A DNA stretch of 64,000 bases from Pseudoips prasinana (GCA_951640165.1 OX621265.1:15699001-15763000), one strand, 5' to 3'; shown: positions 11,240 to 21,955, counted from the first letter of the stretch. Notes: generated by a model not told the origin, from the letters alone. Numbers and translations are program-made.

Positions 11240-12470
11240 CTGATAGAGGCAATGAGTCCTTTGTAGGACTGCTTTCATGATGTCTTTGAGTCAGGCGGGT
11301 TTCGGCGTGGCTGTCACACGTTTTTGACTTTTTGACTTTGTCGGGGTGTCTACGTACAGCATTTCGACCATTACTTTCTATTCTATCCCTAGTGCCCTGA
11401 ATGCAGTTTGCACATACTTCAGTACGTTTGTTAGGAGTAGCTCATTGTAGTCTCCTGGTGCTGGATATGCCACTCGCAGGTTGGCTATTCTGTGTCATAC
11501 CATAGTGGTGGTACTGCTACTATTAGTCGTAGTTGGTTCCATCCACCTGTACTTTCATTGGGTTTTGAACCAGCTCTTCTCTACTCCTTTTATGAGTTTG
11601 GAGTGTTCCTTGATTTTGGTTCACCTTTGGTTGTGATTAACTGAGGATTTATCTTTGGGGACTGCTCAAGGGCTATCACAAATTAGTTGATTGACTGATT
11701 TGTTTTTCGCATTTAGCCTCCTGATTGGGCCATTGTGCGTGGGCTTGTTTGGCTCCTCTAACCATTTTGGTTCTGTCCGCAGGTTTAAGACGCCTCGAAG
11801 ATTAGGTTTGAGTACTTCCTGTAGTGTCTACGGGTCATTTAGGAACTTTGCCCGTTGGCAGGAAGAGCTACTGCATTGTGGCGGTATGTTTGCTGGTGAT
11901 TCTTCAAATTCAGTGCACCCTCTGCAGGGGGCTGTCTGTCGCTACTCTGAAGGAGTGTTTGTTTAGTCTGCAGTGTCATTATGTCACACATCACGCCCAT
12001 TGTGGCACATTGGAGCTTCTTCTTTGTCATCCATGAGGTGCATGTGACTTTCCCGGTATAATGTTTCCGCAGCCTAGCTTTGCTGAGCCTTAAGGCTTTG
12101 GCCGCAGCTTCTCGTTAAACTCCAGATGCAACGGTCTGAGGTATGGTAAGGCCTCCAGAACAGCGTTGGAAGTCGTTCTCATGCTGCTTGCAGTTGCTAG
12201 GCATGCTAATCGTTATTAATTTTAAAGAATTTGGAGTTTGGAGATTGCAGTGCTCGTTTGAGTTCTGGGCCACCATACTACTGCACCATAGGTTATCATA
12301 GGATGTTTTATCATTATGTAGCCATAGGGTCATACATGGTTTTAAGCACCACTTCTACCCTATGAACCTTCTACGTTGCCAGAAGGTTGTTTGGGCTTTG
12401 TTAATCTTCACCTCCGTGTATTTCTTCCAGTTAAGTCTTGAATCAAGCGCTATTTAGTACCGTAGAATGA
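11240..12470 (-). pseudogene. Antisense LINE fragments inside the LTR-like element
   Basis: The minus strand of 12115-12460 reads like the C-terminal half of a Jockey/I-type ORF2 (MTLWLHNDKTSYDNLWCSSM and LQRMACL-like pieces). The minus strand of 11340-11490 gives a scrap resembling a Jockey-type ORF1. Both are broken by stops. Confidence 0.55.
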
Positions 12471-13059
12471 CGTGGACCAGCTTTAGAACGCTGTTTGCTG
12501 CCAGCTGCAGCACTGCGAGCCACGAAAAAACTGTCCTAGCCATAGCAGCAAGGAAGGCAGTACCAGCAACATGCCTGGTTCATTGCTGGATAGGCACGTT
12601 AACGTCTGTGTCGTTGACACACCAAAGGGCTGTACAATTTTATAACTTTTCGCAAGTGAGTTAGTCAGCATAGGCCGAGTGCAGATACTACAATATTGTC
12701 GGAAGAATGATTATTTTCAGGAACATCACACAAGGCGTGTGAAGAATGTAGTAAGATTAAACAATCGAGCACCCAAGCTGCTACATCAACTCATCATCTG
12801 ATAAACAGAAACCAACCAACACCCAGCAGCTGGAATGTGTGCTGTGCCATGCTCTACAACCTGGTGATCAGTTAACCGTATCGGCGGGAAACGAATAGTC
12901 TTCTCACCGGAATTCTGTTGCAGAACCAACCAAGCCAATTGCATCAACCTCACGAGACCTCATCAACCTTCACAGTAAAGGGCAAGTAACTTAATTCAAT
13001 TACTCTAAATAACTCTACGAGAACTACTAATAAACCTACAATCACAGCACCTTCCTAAT
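12471..13059. other. Interior of the LTR-like element, unassigned
   Basis: No protein family recognised in any frame. Short unrelated ORFs only. Confidence 0.4.
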
Positions 13060-13350
13060 AATATTTCCTTGTATTGCGCTACTGTATGCCACTGTGTTAA
13101 CAAGCTCCAGAGCACAATATAACACCACTCCTTTTTCCTAAATCTACGAGAAATCTACGAGAACTCTACGAGAAATCTACGAGAACTCTACGAGAAATCT
13201 ACGAGAACTCTACAAAAACTAAACCTATCCTCACCCTCCTAACCTTATTTCCTTGTATTACACAACTGTATACCACTGTGTTAACAAGCTGCAGAGCACA
13301 ATATAACACCACTCATTTTTCCTTAATCTACGAGAAATCTACGAGAACTT
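13060..13350 (+). repeat. Tandem repeat: two ~183-base units with a TCTACGAGAA minisatellite
   Basis: The block TTCCTTGTATT...CACTGTGTTAACAAGCT occurs at about 13067 and again at about 13250. Each is followed by a run of 11-base TCTACGAGAAA/C units, long in the first (13141-13214) and short in the second (13326-13349). Confidence 0.85.
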
Positions 13351-13568
13351 AATTTTTTTACCTACAAAAATAACAAACTAAAAATAATGATAATAAGCCA
13401 ACACATGTGTTATGTGACTTGGTTATTGCAATATCTCTATAACTATTAATGAGCAACTTAGTTGCTTACAGGTACCAAACTCAAAAGCAAAACTTTATTG
13501 TTTCAGATTTAAAAGGACAATGAGAACTGAGGCTGGTGCAGAGCGCGCACCGCCTTTCAGAATGGCCG

Positions 13569-14037
13569 TATCGGCGCAACAACATTACTTAACCAAAAAC
13601 AAATGCGTCATAGGAGTAGTTTTAAGTCTTTGTTTAAATTACTCTTAAATAGTTAGTTAAACTTAATGAATTTAGTGTTAAAAATCAAGTTACGATTTAT
13701 AAACCATCTTAACATTTGTACAATTGATGATTTCAATAGTTTAATTTACATTCGTTCATCGAACAAAGAAAATACGTAACATGTTTGTCGCCGCACATTT
13801 CGTATAAATACGGCCGACGTGTCGAGTACAAATCACTTTCGCTCGAGCCGTCGGACCGTACGGATCACCTTGTATCGAAGATTGTTATGGAATAAAACTT
13901 TACGAAACATATTTCGGGTTTTACTATCGCCATGAGTAAACAACCTTCAGTGGATAACCAACGAGCAGATAATAGTGACGTCAGTCTTGCTGACGTCATC
14001 ATGACTAAAGACAACGGTACCCCCGTTTCTCCGTTAT
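13569..14037 (+). repeat. 3' terminal repeat (LTR-like)
   Basis: Pairs with 10665-11133 at a constant offset of 2904 bases. Visible differences are near the GGACCGTACGG, ATCACC and ACTTTACG positions. Confidence 0.85.
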
Positions 14038-14306
14038 ATATATATTTATGTTATATATCTATATATTGTGTGTATATATATAATATTCGTACCTAGGTAG
14101 GTACATATATATGTAAATTTATATAAGTAGATGCACTGCCAACTACCACTTTATCTCCCTGCATTGCTTTAGTTCATCCAACGGTTGTCTGGAAGAGATT
14201 GCTGTATTAGCGATAAGACCGCCGTTTGTGCCATATTATATAAGTTGACTGATGTGATAATGTTACGCTTCGATTTGGTGCAATAAAGTGTTATCTATCT
14301 ATCTAT
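14038..14306 (+). repeat. LINE 3' UTR with (ATCT)n end
   Basis: Contains GGTTGTCTGGAAGAGATTGC, TAGCGATAAGACCGCC and AATAAAGTG before a short ATCT tract. These are landmarks I associate with the 3' UTR of a common lepidopteran CR1-like LINE. It continues the LINE at 10200-10664 across the inserted element. Confidence 0.7.
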
Positions 14307-14309
14307 GTA

Positions 14310-14603
14310 GCGGTGCGAGTAAGATGTTTTATGAAGATGCGCCGAAATATTTAAAAATAAGTTTGATAGATATAATTTTATCTGTCAGAGTCTACGAGAG
14401 AATCCTGGTAGGGAGCATTGTGACGTACTATTGTAAAAGTGATGAAAATATAAGTCCAATCCAAATCTAAACAAACGTATTTTATTGCAATAACAAAAGA
14501 TCCCGAAGGCATCTGGAGTAACAGATCGCTATAGAACTCAATACTCAATTCTTTATTGCATTCCACAATGTATGTCTAGGTGGTCTAGGTACAAATGAAA
14601 ATT
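14310..14603. other. No recognised gene
   Basis: AT-rich sequence between a LINE tail and the R1-clade insertion. No feature supported. Confidence 0.45.
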
Positions 14604-14989
14604 TCATCATGGACCCTTTTTTTTTTTTTTTTTTTTTGATTAGGCAGGGGGAATGCCTACGCATGCCACCCGCAAAAAGTGTCTGCGGGTGGGTATGTCG
14701 GACTCGCACCGACTAAACCTACCTGCCGTGGACTTCTCTTGACGCCTGATGGGAGGAGCCCCGGGAACGCGGGTATGCTGCTCCGGTGCCCCTCTTTTGC
14801 GCCATGTCCCAGATGGTCAGGACACGTACCCTGGGAGGGCTTGGGATTGCCCTCCCCTATTGCCGACTCCTGCCAGTCTGGCACAGCGACTGTGCCACAA
14901 ACAGATCGCTGTCTTCCCGGAGCTGCTTGTAAGTGGCCGCAGTAGAGGACACTTCTCATACTGCCACCGCAGCCCCGAGGGGAGTTGGG

Positions 14990-17900
14990 CTACCGGCTGC
15001 TGCCGCCGCCCCGACGCCTCCTCCGTCTACGAGTGGGATCGGCTCGTTCCCGAACCCGCTCGGCGGCCTCCTTCTGGAGCATGACTGTCTCACAGAAGGA
15101 GACCACGGCGTCCCATTTGTCACCCACCAGCATCGCGCCTACGATCGCTGGTGGGGATAGATCCCGTCCGATCGCTGCGACCAGGACTCGCCTCTCGGCT
15201 TCCCAGGCCGGGCACTCTTCCAGCGTATGCTGGGCCGAGTCCAGGTCGCTTCCGCAGTGGTGACAGTGTGTCGTCACTTCTCGGCCGATCCGGCTCAGAT
15301 ACTCACCGAAACACCCGTGTCCGGTGAGTATCTGAGTCAGTCTGTAGGTGACGTAACCACCCTTCCTTCCCACCCAGGCCTCGAGGTGAGGCAGGATAGC
15401 ACCGACGGCACGTTGGCGCGCGTTCAGGCGCAACTCAAGTCGTGCGCGCCACTGTATTAGTACGCGCCGGTGTACATCCCGTCTATACTCAATGAGCGTC
15501 CGGTCCGGCGCCCCCCCACTCCCCTGGCGGACGCGAATTTCGGTAAAAACCGCCGCGTCGACAGCCGCCAGGAGATCGAAAGGCGGGAGGCGCGCCAAGA
15601 GTGTCGCCGCCTCAAAGGATATCGTACGGTATCCTCGTGCGATCCGTATGGCCACCACACGCTGCAGGCTATTCAGAATTGCTCTGCAGCGGGAGGCGCC
15701 CGTCAGGCGTTCAGACCAGACGGGCGCCCCGTAAAGGGCCATAGATCGCACGACACCTCCGTAGAGGCGGCGAACTTCTTCCCGTGGACCCCCGAGGTTC
15801 GGCAACAGCCGGTGTAACGCGCCGGTTACCCGACGCACTCGGGGGGCTAGACGCTCAAAGTGCTCCTCGAAGCCCCATCGACTGTCTAGGGTGAGGCCCA
15901 GGTACTTCATGTACCGCCCCACCCTGACCTCTACGTCACCTACCCACATCGACGTACTGGGTGGTTCCTGCCTACGGCGCAAGCCGTGGAACCATAGCGC
16001 CCCGGTCTTGTGAGGCGCTACCCGAAGGCCCAGTCTCCTTATGGCCGTGACGACACATGCAACACCGAGTTCGGCGAGCCGTACCGCCCGCTGGAAGCTG
16101 ACCTCCCGGGCTATAACGAGCGTGTCGTCCGCATAGCAGACGACGCTCACTCCGGGAGGGAGGCCAATCCGCAGGACCGCATCATAGGCGAGGCTCCATA
16201 GCAGAGGTCCCAACACGGACCCCTGAGGAACCCCGCAGGAGAGCTCCCTCTGGACCTCGATCCCGTTCCGACCGACGAACTTAATCGCTCTGTCACGCAA
16301 ATATGCCCCGACTATACCACGCAGATAGGGAGGCACGTTATGGTAGACCAGTGCCTCCCGTATCGCCCACCAGGGGACGGAGTTGAAGGCGTTGACGATG
16401 TCTAAGCTCACCGCCAACGCCACCCCCCCCGCCCGGACGGCGGGTTCCGACAGGGCTCGGACGCGGTTAATCGCGTCCAGCGTCGAACGTCCCTGTCGGA
16501 AGCCGAACTGGTTGTCCGACAAGTCGGGGCCAACGCGCGACAGATGCTCGCTGAGACGGGCGGCAATGACACGCTCAAAGAGCTTGCCCGCCTCGTCCAG
16601 CAAGCAGATTGGTCGGAACGCCGAGGGAGAATCGGCGGTCCTGCCCGGCTTGTGCAACAGCACAAGCTTGGCCTCTTTCCAGCAGGTAGGGAACACGGAA
16701 CTACGGAGGCAGCTTGTGAAAAGTTGCCTCAACCGGTCCCCCAAGACTACCAGAGCGTACACCCACGCCCTGCCCGGTATCCCATCTGGGCCAGGGGCGG
16801 TGTTTCGGGCTGCAAGTCGCCGTACTGCTCGGTCCAACTCTCCCTCCGTCACCTCAAACTGGTCGTCCCAATCATGGTGCGACGGTGACGGAGAGTCCGA
16901 GGGACTGTCCTGGACCCTAGGGAAGAGGGTGTCCATCACTCTCTCCAGAAAATCCGGGTCCAGGGTACTCGTCAACGGAGGGACCCAAGGTCTGAGCTTG
17001 CCCAGTACCATTTTGTACGGGCGCCCCCATGGGTCCCTATTCAGTCCCTCGATGAGCTCGTTCCAGGACCGAGCTTTGGCTTCCGCTATCGCAATCGATA
17101 GCGCCTTGACGGCGACTTTATACGCCGTATGCGCTCTGGCATCCTCTTCAGGATTGGCTCGCCTCCTCCGACGGGCCCGCTGGTGTCGGCGACGCGCTGC
17201 GACGTACTCCGATCGGAGTTGCGCGATTTCGGCCGACCACCAATATTGCGAGCCTCGTCTGTCACCCGGACGGATCCGAGGCATCGACATGTCACAGACG
17301 CGAGACATGATACCCCGGAACCAGTCCGCTTGCGAATCGGGATCGGACGGGATCCTTTCTCCACCTTCACTAGCGCCCCAATGGATGGCAATGGCGGCAG
17401 CCGTCAGCATGTCGCGGTCTATGTGACGCAGGGACCAGCGCCGCGGTGGGATAGTGCTACTTCGGTCAGGGCCGCCTCGGGGCGGACGGAAGGCCACGCT
17501 GAAAAGGATATGTCGATGATCCGACAGCGTGGCCACTTCCTCCGCAACTCTCCACCCCGAGACCCGGTGCAAGGCTGAGGGAGTCGCCCACGTCAAGTCG
17601 ACGATCGATTCCCCCTGCCAACGCACACAGGTACTGACTGAACCTCGATTTACAAGACGGAGGTCCAGTCCGGCGGCCCATTCTATTAACGTCTCCCCTC
17701 GAACGTCGTCCCGGGTATCGCCCCAAACAACAGAGTGAGCGTTGATATCACCCAGGACGAGTACCGGACGGGATTGGTAACCGCTTATGTGGCCCGTGAG
17801 CCCGTCCAGATACGCCTCAAAATTTGCGAGGCCGCAATTTGGGGAGATGTAGCAGCCCACTACGACTGCTGGTCCCCACTCCACCACAACGAATCCGGGC

Positions 17901-18127
17901 CCCTTGGCCAAGAGTGCGCAATGGGGGTCATGTTCCCCCCCTGCCCAGTATATGGCGACGAGGCCCCCATCCGCCCCGAACCAACGCGGGTGGTCGGGAA
18001 CGGAGTGAGGCTCCGCCACTATCGCTAGGGCAACTGAACGCTCAGCGATCGTCTGCGCAAGAAGAGCTTGCGCAGCGATGCAGTGGTTCAAGTTGCCCTG
18101 CAAAATAAGTTGGGGGGGAAAGAATTC
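14990..18127 (-). CDS. R1-clade ORF2: endonuclease-reverse transcriptase
   Basis: Open from the codon after the ORF1 stop (TAG, 18128-18130). The conserved LQGNLNH start (codon TTG at 18103) gives 1037 residues. Using that numbering, the endonuclease spans about 1-205 with GDINAHSVVWG (118-128), VDLTWAT (168-174) and LSDHRHI (193-199). The reverse transcriptase spans about 470-740 with SLDIVNAFNSVPWW (566-579), GVPQGSVLGP (624-633) and the YADD active site (657-660). A zinc motif CX2CX8HX4C (C947, C950, H959, C964) follows. No internal stop is present. The product nicks target DNA and primes reverse transcription there. There is no ATG at the start of the frame, so how it is translated is unclear. 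It ends in an Arg-rich tail. Confidence 0.93.
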   Translation of the reverse strand, partial: EFFPPQLILQGNLNHCIAAQALLAQTIAERSVALAIVAEPHSVPDHPRWFGADGGLVAIYWAGGEHDPHCALLAKGPGFVVVEWGPAVVVGCYISPNCGLANFEAYLDGLTGHISGYQSRPVLVLGDINAHSVVWGDTRDDVRGETLIEWAAGLDLRLVNRGSVSTCVRWQGESIVDLTWATPSALHRVSGWRVAEEVATLSDHRHILFSVAFRPPRGGPDRSSTIPPRRWSLRHIDRDMLTAAAIAIHWGASEGGERIPSDPDSQADWFRGIMSRVCDMSMPRIRPGDRRGSQYWWSAEIAQLRSEYVAARRRHQRARRRRRANPEEDARAHTAYKVAVKALSIAIAEAKARSWNELIEGLNRDPWGRPYKMVLGKLRPWVPPLTSTLDPDFLERVMDTLFPRVQDSPSDSPSPSHHDWDDQFEVTEGELDRAVRRLAARNTAPGPDGIPGRAWVYALVVLGDRLRQLFTSCLRSSVFPTCWKEAKLVLLHKPGRTADSPSAFRPICLLDEAGKLFERVIAARLSEHLSRVGPDLSDNQFGFRQGRSTLDAINRVRALSEPAVRAGGVALAVSLDIVNAFNSVPWWAIREALVYHNVPPYLRGIVGAYLRDRAIKFVGRNGIEVQRELSCGVPQGSVLGPLLWSLAYDAVLRIGLPPGVSVVCYADDTLVIAREVSFQRAVRLAELGVACVVTAIRRLGLRVAPHKTGALWFHGLRRRQEPPSTSMWVGDVEVRVGRYMKYLGLTLDSRWGFEEHFERLAPRVRRVTGALHRLLPNLGGPREEVRRLYGGVVRSMALYGAPVWSERLTGASRCRAILNSLQRVVAIRIARGYRTISFEAATLLARLPPFDLLAAVDAAVFTEIRVRQGSGGAPDRTLIEYRRDVHRRVLIQWRARLELRLNARQRAVGAILPHLEAWVGRKGGYVTYRLTQILTGHGCFGEYLSRIGREVTTHCHHCGSDLDSAQHTLEECPAWEAERRVLVAAIGRDLSPPAIVGAMLVGDKWDAVVSFCETVMLQKEAAERVRERADPTRRRRRRRGGGSSR

Positions 18128-18796
18128 CTAAACCTCCATCGACACCCCAACGGGGCCAGAGCCCGGTTCGGTAGACCGCGACGTTGCTGTTGGAGCGGAC
18201 GCGGCAGGACGTCCAACTCCTCTGCTCCTAACCTTTGGTGGCGTGCACCTACCGCTACCTAGCCGGTGACCAGCCGGCCTGCCAAGGTCGGCACACACAA
18301 TACAGTGGGGTGCACGCGCCGTGCATTCTTTCGCCTTGTGACCCTGTTGGCCACAGACGAAGCACGACGCGCTCCGGTCACATCCCGTGCACCGAGCCCT
18401 GACATGGTCCTTCTCCAGGCAGCGGAAGCACTGGAGAGCTCTAGGTGGAAGGGCTTCTACCCGGACGGACGTCCAGCCCACTAGTATTCGACCGATTGCC
18501 GCTAATTTGCGGGCGGTCACTAGCGGGCACCGAACCCACACCGAACCCAAGCCGGACGGGGAGAACCGAATTTCGCCTACCTTCAGGTCGGCGACGGCAC
18601 ATCCTCCCGTCGTAGCCAAGGCTTCTGCCACCTCAGTGGGGTTCACGGAGTCATCCAGTTCACGGAGTCATCCAGGTCTAGAACCCGGAGCTCTCCCATC
18701 GCCACAGGGCACGCCACCACCGCACCCGTCTCGGCTAAGGCTTCTCTTAGCCGAGTGGTCAGGGCCTCCGCTTTTACGGAGCCCTCTGGACCAGGG
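18128..18796 (-). pseudogene. R1-clade ORF1 (Gag-like), truncated and frameshifted
   Basis: The downstream part (18128-18640) carries three zinc knuckles: C73-X2-C76-X4-H81-X4-C86, C95-X2-C98-X4-H103-X4-C108, and a third with wider spacing (C115, C118, H127, C134), in the numbering of the ATG at 18646. Such proteins bind RNA and form the retrotransposon particle. A 17-base tandem duplication (18642-18658 and 18659-18675) shifts the frame, so the upstream part (to 18796) is in another frame that stops soon after it. The 5' end of ORF1 and the 5' UTR are absent. Confidence 0.9.
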
Positions 18797-18810
18797 TCAT
18801 CATGGACCCT

Positions 18811-19609
18811 GCATGGGAAGTAGGAGAGAGGAGGATTTATTTCAGCCATTTGATGTACATTTATATTAAACTTAGTTACTTTAATATATAATATAATATA
18901 ATTATAATGCATTTTATTTTATTTTTATTTGGAAAACTTACAGCTAATACACTCAATAATCAAATATAAATATTAAAATAAGGCCAATTACAAGTTTCCA
19001 CTATTATATAGTGTCTATACATAAGATAAAGTTGAGCATTGAAAAGACAGCATTGAGCCGCGTTGGAGAACAAAATTCACAAAACAAAATTAACATATAA
19101 AGGGACATTAATACAATTTAATTCAAGGAAAGAGAATATTATATATTTAAGCTTGTTAAGCATCAAAAAAGATTTTGCCAACCGTATTTTTAAATTTAGC
19201 GATGTTCATATCAAATAAATCAAGGTCAACCCACCGACACTCCGCAGTACTCTTTATTCTGTGACTCCGCGTTAAACGAGCTACATACTCTTATAAGGTA
19301 TGAGTTTTGTCTGTAATGAGCATTGATCAGTAATTAAGTCAATATATTAAATTATAATGTATTGATCAAATACTCTGCTCTCCACATAGCTAAACCACAC
19401 TAGGCGACCCACACTAGGCATAGCCATAGCACGCATCCATTGCAGGCATCCATAGCACGCATCCTTCCATATAAAAAATCTAGTTGAATCCGTTTCCACC
19501 GGTGCTAAGCTAAGTATGTGCACTAATGAATATGATTGGTGGATATCAAACGCATCCATAGCAACGTAGCATAGCACATCTCTGGAAGTAAAGCAGCCTT
19601 ACCACAATG
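18811..19609. other. AT-rich, no recognised gene
   Basis: Pre-insertion flank of the R1-clade element, then AT-rich sequence. The block near 19395-19470 repeats CATAGCACGCATCC. Confidence 0.45.
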
Positions 19610-19611
19610 TA

Positions 19612-19770
19612 TTATGCACTGGTGGCTTCCAAACTGCACTATTAAAAAAAAGTGTTTTACATATGGGTCCCGCCATATATAATAAATTACCAGATAGCTT
19701 TAAAGACGAACCGATAACAAAATTCAAAAGTAAGGTCATGCAACTACTAATTGAAAAGTGTTACTATTAA
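19612..19770 (+). pseudogene. LINE ORF2 C-terminal scrap
   Basis: Reads HMGPAIYNKLPDSFKDEPIT followed by LLIEKCYY and a stop, the typical C-terminal end of several LINE ORF2 proteins. The rest is lost. Confidence 0.6.
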
Positions 19771-19935
19771 ATAACAGATTTTATTAATGATAATTTTTAA
19801 TTCACTATATGATTATTAATAGGATTTAACTGTATTTTTGAAATTGTAATTTAAACAATAATGTAAATTATCCATAACACTATTTGACGTTGTATATCTG
19901 ACATATTAATTATTCATTTCATTGACAATTTTTAT

Positions 19936-20117
<182 letters not shown>

Positions 20118-20287
20118 TTAATTAATCTAGACCTTAATTGCAGTTGTTAATTTTAGTTGTTATTGCTATTAATTAAATTTATTACCTTTTGCATGCTTTC
20201 TTGGCAGAATGTATAGGATTCTATAATAATTGTAACACCTAAATGTTGTACCTGCATTCTTAGCAAATAAATTGATTGATTGATACG

Positions 20288-20400
20288 GTTGTGTCGCTCG
20301 TTATGCCATCTGATCATGAGAGTCATAGAAAAGAAAGTACGCCTGTGTTTGCGCAGACACTTATGCACTTTAATATGTCCAGTGCAGATAGCAAGTCTCC
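20288..20400 (+). repeat. SINE family B fragment
   Basis: Contains GATCATGAGAGTCATAGAAA and CCTGTGTTTGCGCAGACACTT, matching the distal half of the SINE at 24982-25320. The tRNA head is missing. Confidence 0.75.
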
Positions 20401-20427
20401 ATTAATAATAATATTATTGTCTAATTT

Positions 20428-20738
20428 CATCTATACAAATAAATAAAATTGGAGTGTCTGTTTGTAATATTGAAACAGCCGGTTTTTACTGCATAAATAT
20501 GTATAGATACGCTACATACACCAAAATAACAAAATTACAATTTTTGTCTGTCTGTCTGTCTGTTTGTTCCGGCTAATCTCTGAAATGGCTGGACCGATTT
20601 TGACGGAACTTTTATTGGCAGGTAGCTGATGTAATAAGGAGTAACTTAGGCTACTTTTATTTTAGAAAAAGTCTTTTATTTTACTAAAAAACGAAATAAA
20701 CTAATTAACACGCGGACGAAGTCGTGGGCACAGCTAGT
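20428..20738 (-). mobile_element. Helitron-like element, third subtype
   Basis: Ends with GCGGACGAAGTCGTGGGCACAG then CTAG, preceded by GCTGGACCGATTTTGACG. The CTAG end with GC-rich motif is as in the other copies. Confidence 0.6.
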
Positions 20739-20761
20739 TTGACATATAGTTTTAGATTACA

Positions 20762-21530
20762 TATATACAACATGTAACGTAATTAACGCACAGCCTCAAA
20801 CACCCCAATTAGAATATTATGTTGTAATCATAATACATACACTGAATTTTTAATATAACATGTATACGCATTGTTATTTACGAAATTAGTTTCTTGGAAT
20901 AAAGTTTATTTTTCTTTATTTTGTATTGAATGATGGAAATTGTATTAATACAAATAAAAATGCGATTTAAGTCTTATTACTTTGACTTACGGTCCATTAT
21001 AATTTGTTTTGACTGTACAGGGTTAATATGACAATAATTTCCGTAGTTTTAATTATTTTGGAATAAAAAATTGCCTATATTAAAAAAACTTGTGTGTACT
21101 TATGTACACGCGTTAGAAGTTATACTTCTTAATATACAACTTGAACATAGTTATCAATTTTCATACCACCTAGAACTAACTTCATGCTGTTATTTTTACG
21201 ATGCGCGCGCATCGTAAAAATTCACTGTCATACCACCTAGAACTAACTTCATGCTGTTATTTTTACGATGCGCGCGCATCGTAAAAATTCACTGTCATAC
21301 CACCTAGAACTAACTTCATGCTGTTATTTTTACGATGCGCGCGCATCGTAAAAATTCACTGTCATACCACCTAGAACTAACTTCATGCTGTTAAATTTTT
21401 TGTTGTCGGTGTGCGCGCGCATCGTAAAAATTCACTCTCATCATTTTTCTCCATCGCGCCAAAAGAAGTATAACTTCAAAAATGATATAAATCGATTCAG
21501 TAAACGATTCTGAACAATCTATTTTCAGGG
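20762..21530. mobile_element. AT-rich MITE with a nested insertion
   Basis: Same family as 1-390 and 38997-39640, with the end motif ACATGTAACGTAATTAACGC at 20770. The run that is continuous at about 110-150 (CCTATATTAAAAATGATATA) is split here by the repeat at 21084-21483. Confidence 0.75.
21084..21483. repeat. Palindrome-bearing repeat, three tandem 67-base units
   Basis: Opens with ACTTGTGTGTACTTATGTAC and ends with AAGAAGTATAACTTC. Three 67-base units carry a 28-base perfect palindrome each (21193-21220, 21260-21287, 21327-21354), half TTTTTACGATGCGC. A fourth, unaltered unit follows. Other copies are at 28619-28818 and 45455-45768. Confidence 0.9.
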
Positions 21531-21654
21531 TGTGCGTGTAAATTGTTAAGTATAACAATTTACAATTTAATTCATTTATTGATAAAAATATAAGCTTACA
21601 GTTAACACCAAAGTGCTTATAATTTATACTTAAGAACTAAAGATAATTATTACA

Positions 21655-21754
21655 TCATATTAAAATTCTGTAACGATACCTATACAACATGTAACTTAAT
21701 TAACGCACACCCTCGAATTTCGGTCATTGCGGACGCAATGACCGAAATTCGAGG
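21655..21754. repeat. MITE terminus joined to a perfect palindrome
   Basis: The MITE end ACATGTAACTTAATTAACGC runs straight into a 44-base palindrome. 21711-21731 is the exact inverse of 21734-21754, with GA between. Confidence 0.85.
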
Positions 21755-21955
21755 TGAAGGATTATTAATAAATAAAAAACTATTTTTCTTAATTTATATT
21801 TATTAATTAATATTGACTTTCAATAACATAGTAATAATATTATACAGACCGTCACTATATAATAGAACATGGTGAGATCGCCTTAAATATAAAATGAGTG
21901 CGACAGGTTAAACCTAGTTTAATAATTATTTATCTATATATATATATATATATAG

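Larger units (their letters stand above)
10665..14037 (+). mobile_element. Element with 469-base terminal direct repeats (LTR-like, non-autonomous)
   Basis: The terminal repeats 10665-11133 and 13569-14037 differ at about three positions and have no net length change, so the insertion is young. The element sits in a TA-rich tract in a LINE 3' UTR, which hides the target duplication. The interior (11134-13568) has no gag-pol; it holds antisense LINE scraps, unassigned sequence and a minisatellite. It could be an LTR element that picked up foreign DNA, or an unusual terminal-repeat element. Confidence 0.75.
14604..18810 (-). mobile_element. R1-clade non-LTR retrotransposon, 5'-truncated, with target duplication
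   Basis: A 14-base direct repeat, TCATCATGGACCCT, flanks the insertion at 14604-14617 and 18797-18810. A 21-base T-run at 14617-14637 is the poly(A) tail of the minus-strand element. GC content rises sharply between these points and falls outside them. ORF2 is complete, while ORF1 lacks its 5' part. A target duplication of this size, an apurinic-like endonuclease and a C-terminal CCHC motif fit the R1/TRAS/SART group. Confidence 0.93.

Noticed and set aside
16383..17426. Plus-strand open frame of 347 codons
   Set aside because: Antisense shadow of the R1-clade ORF2; no motif of its own.
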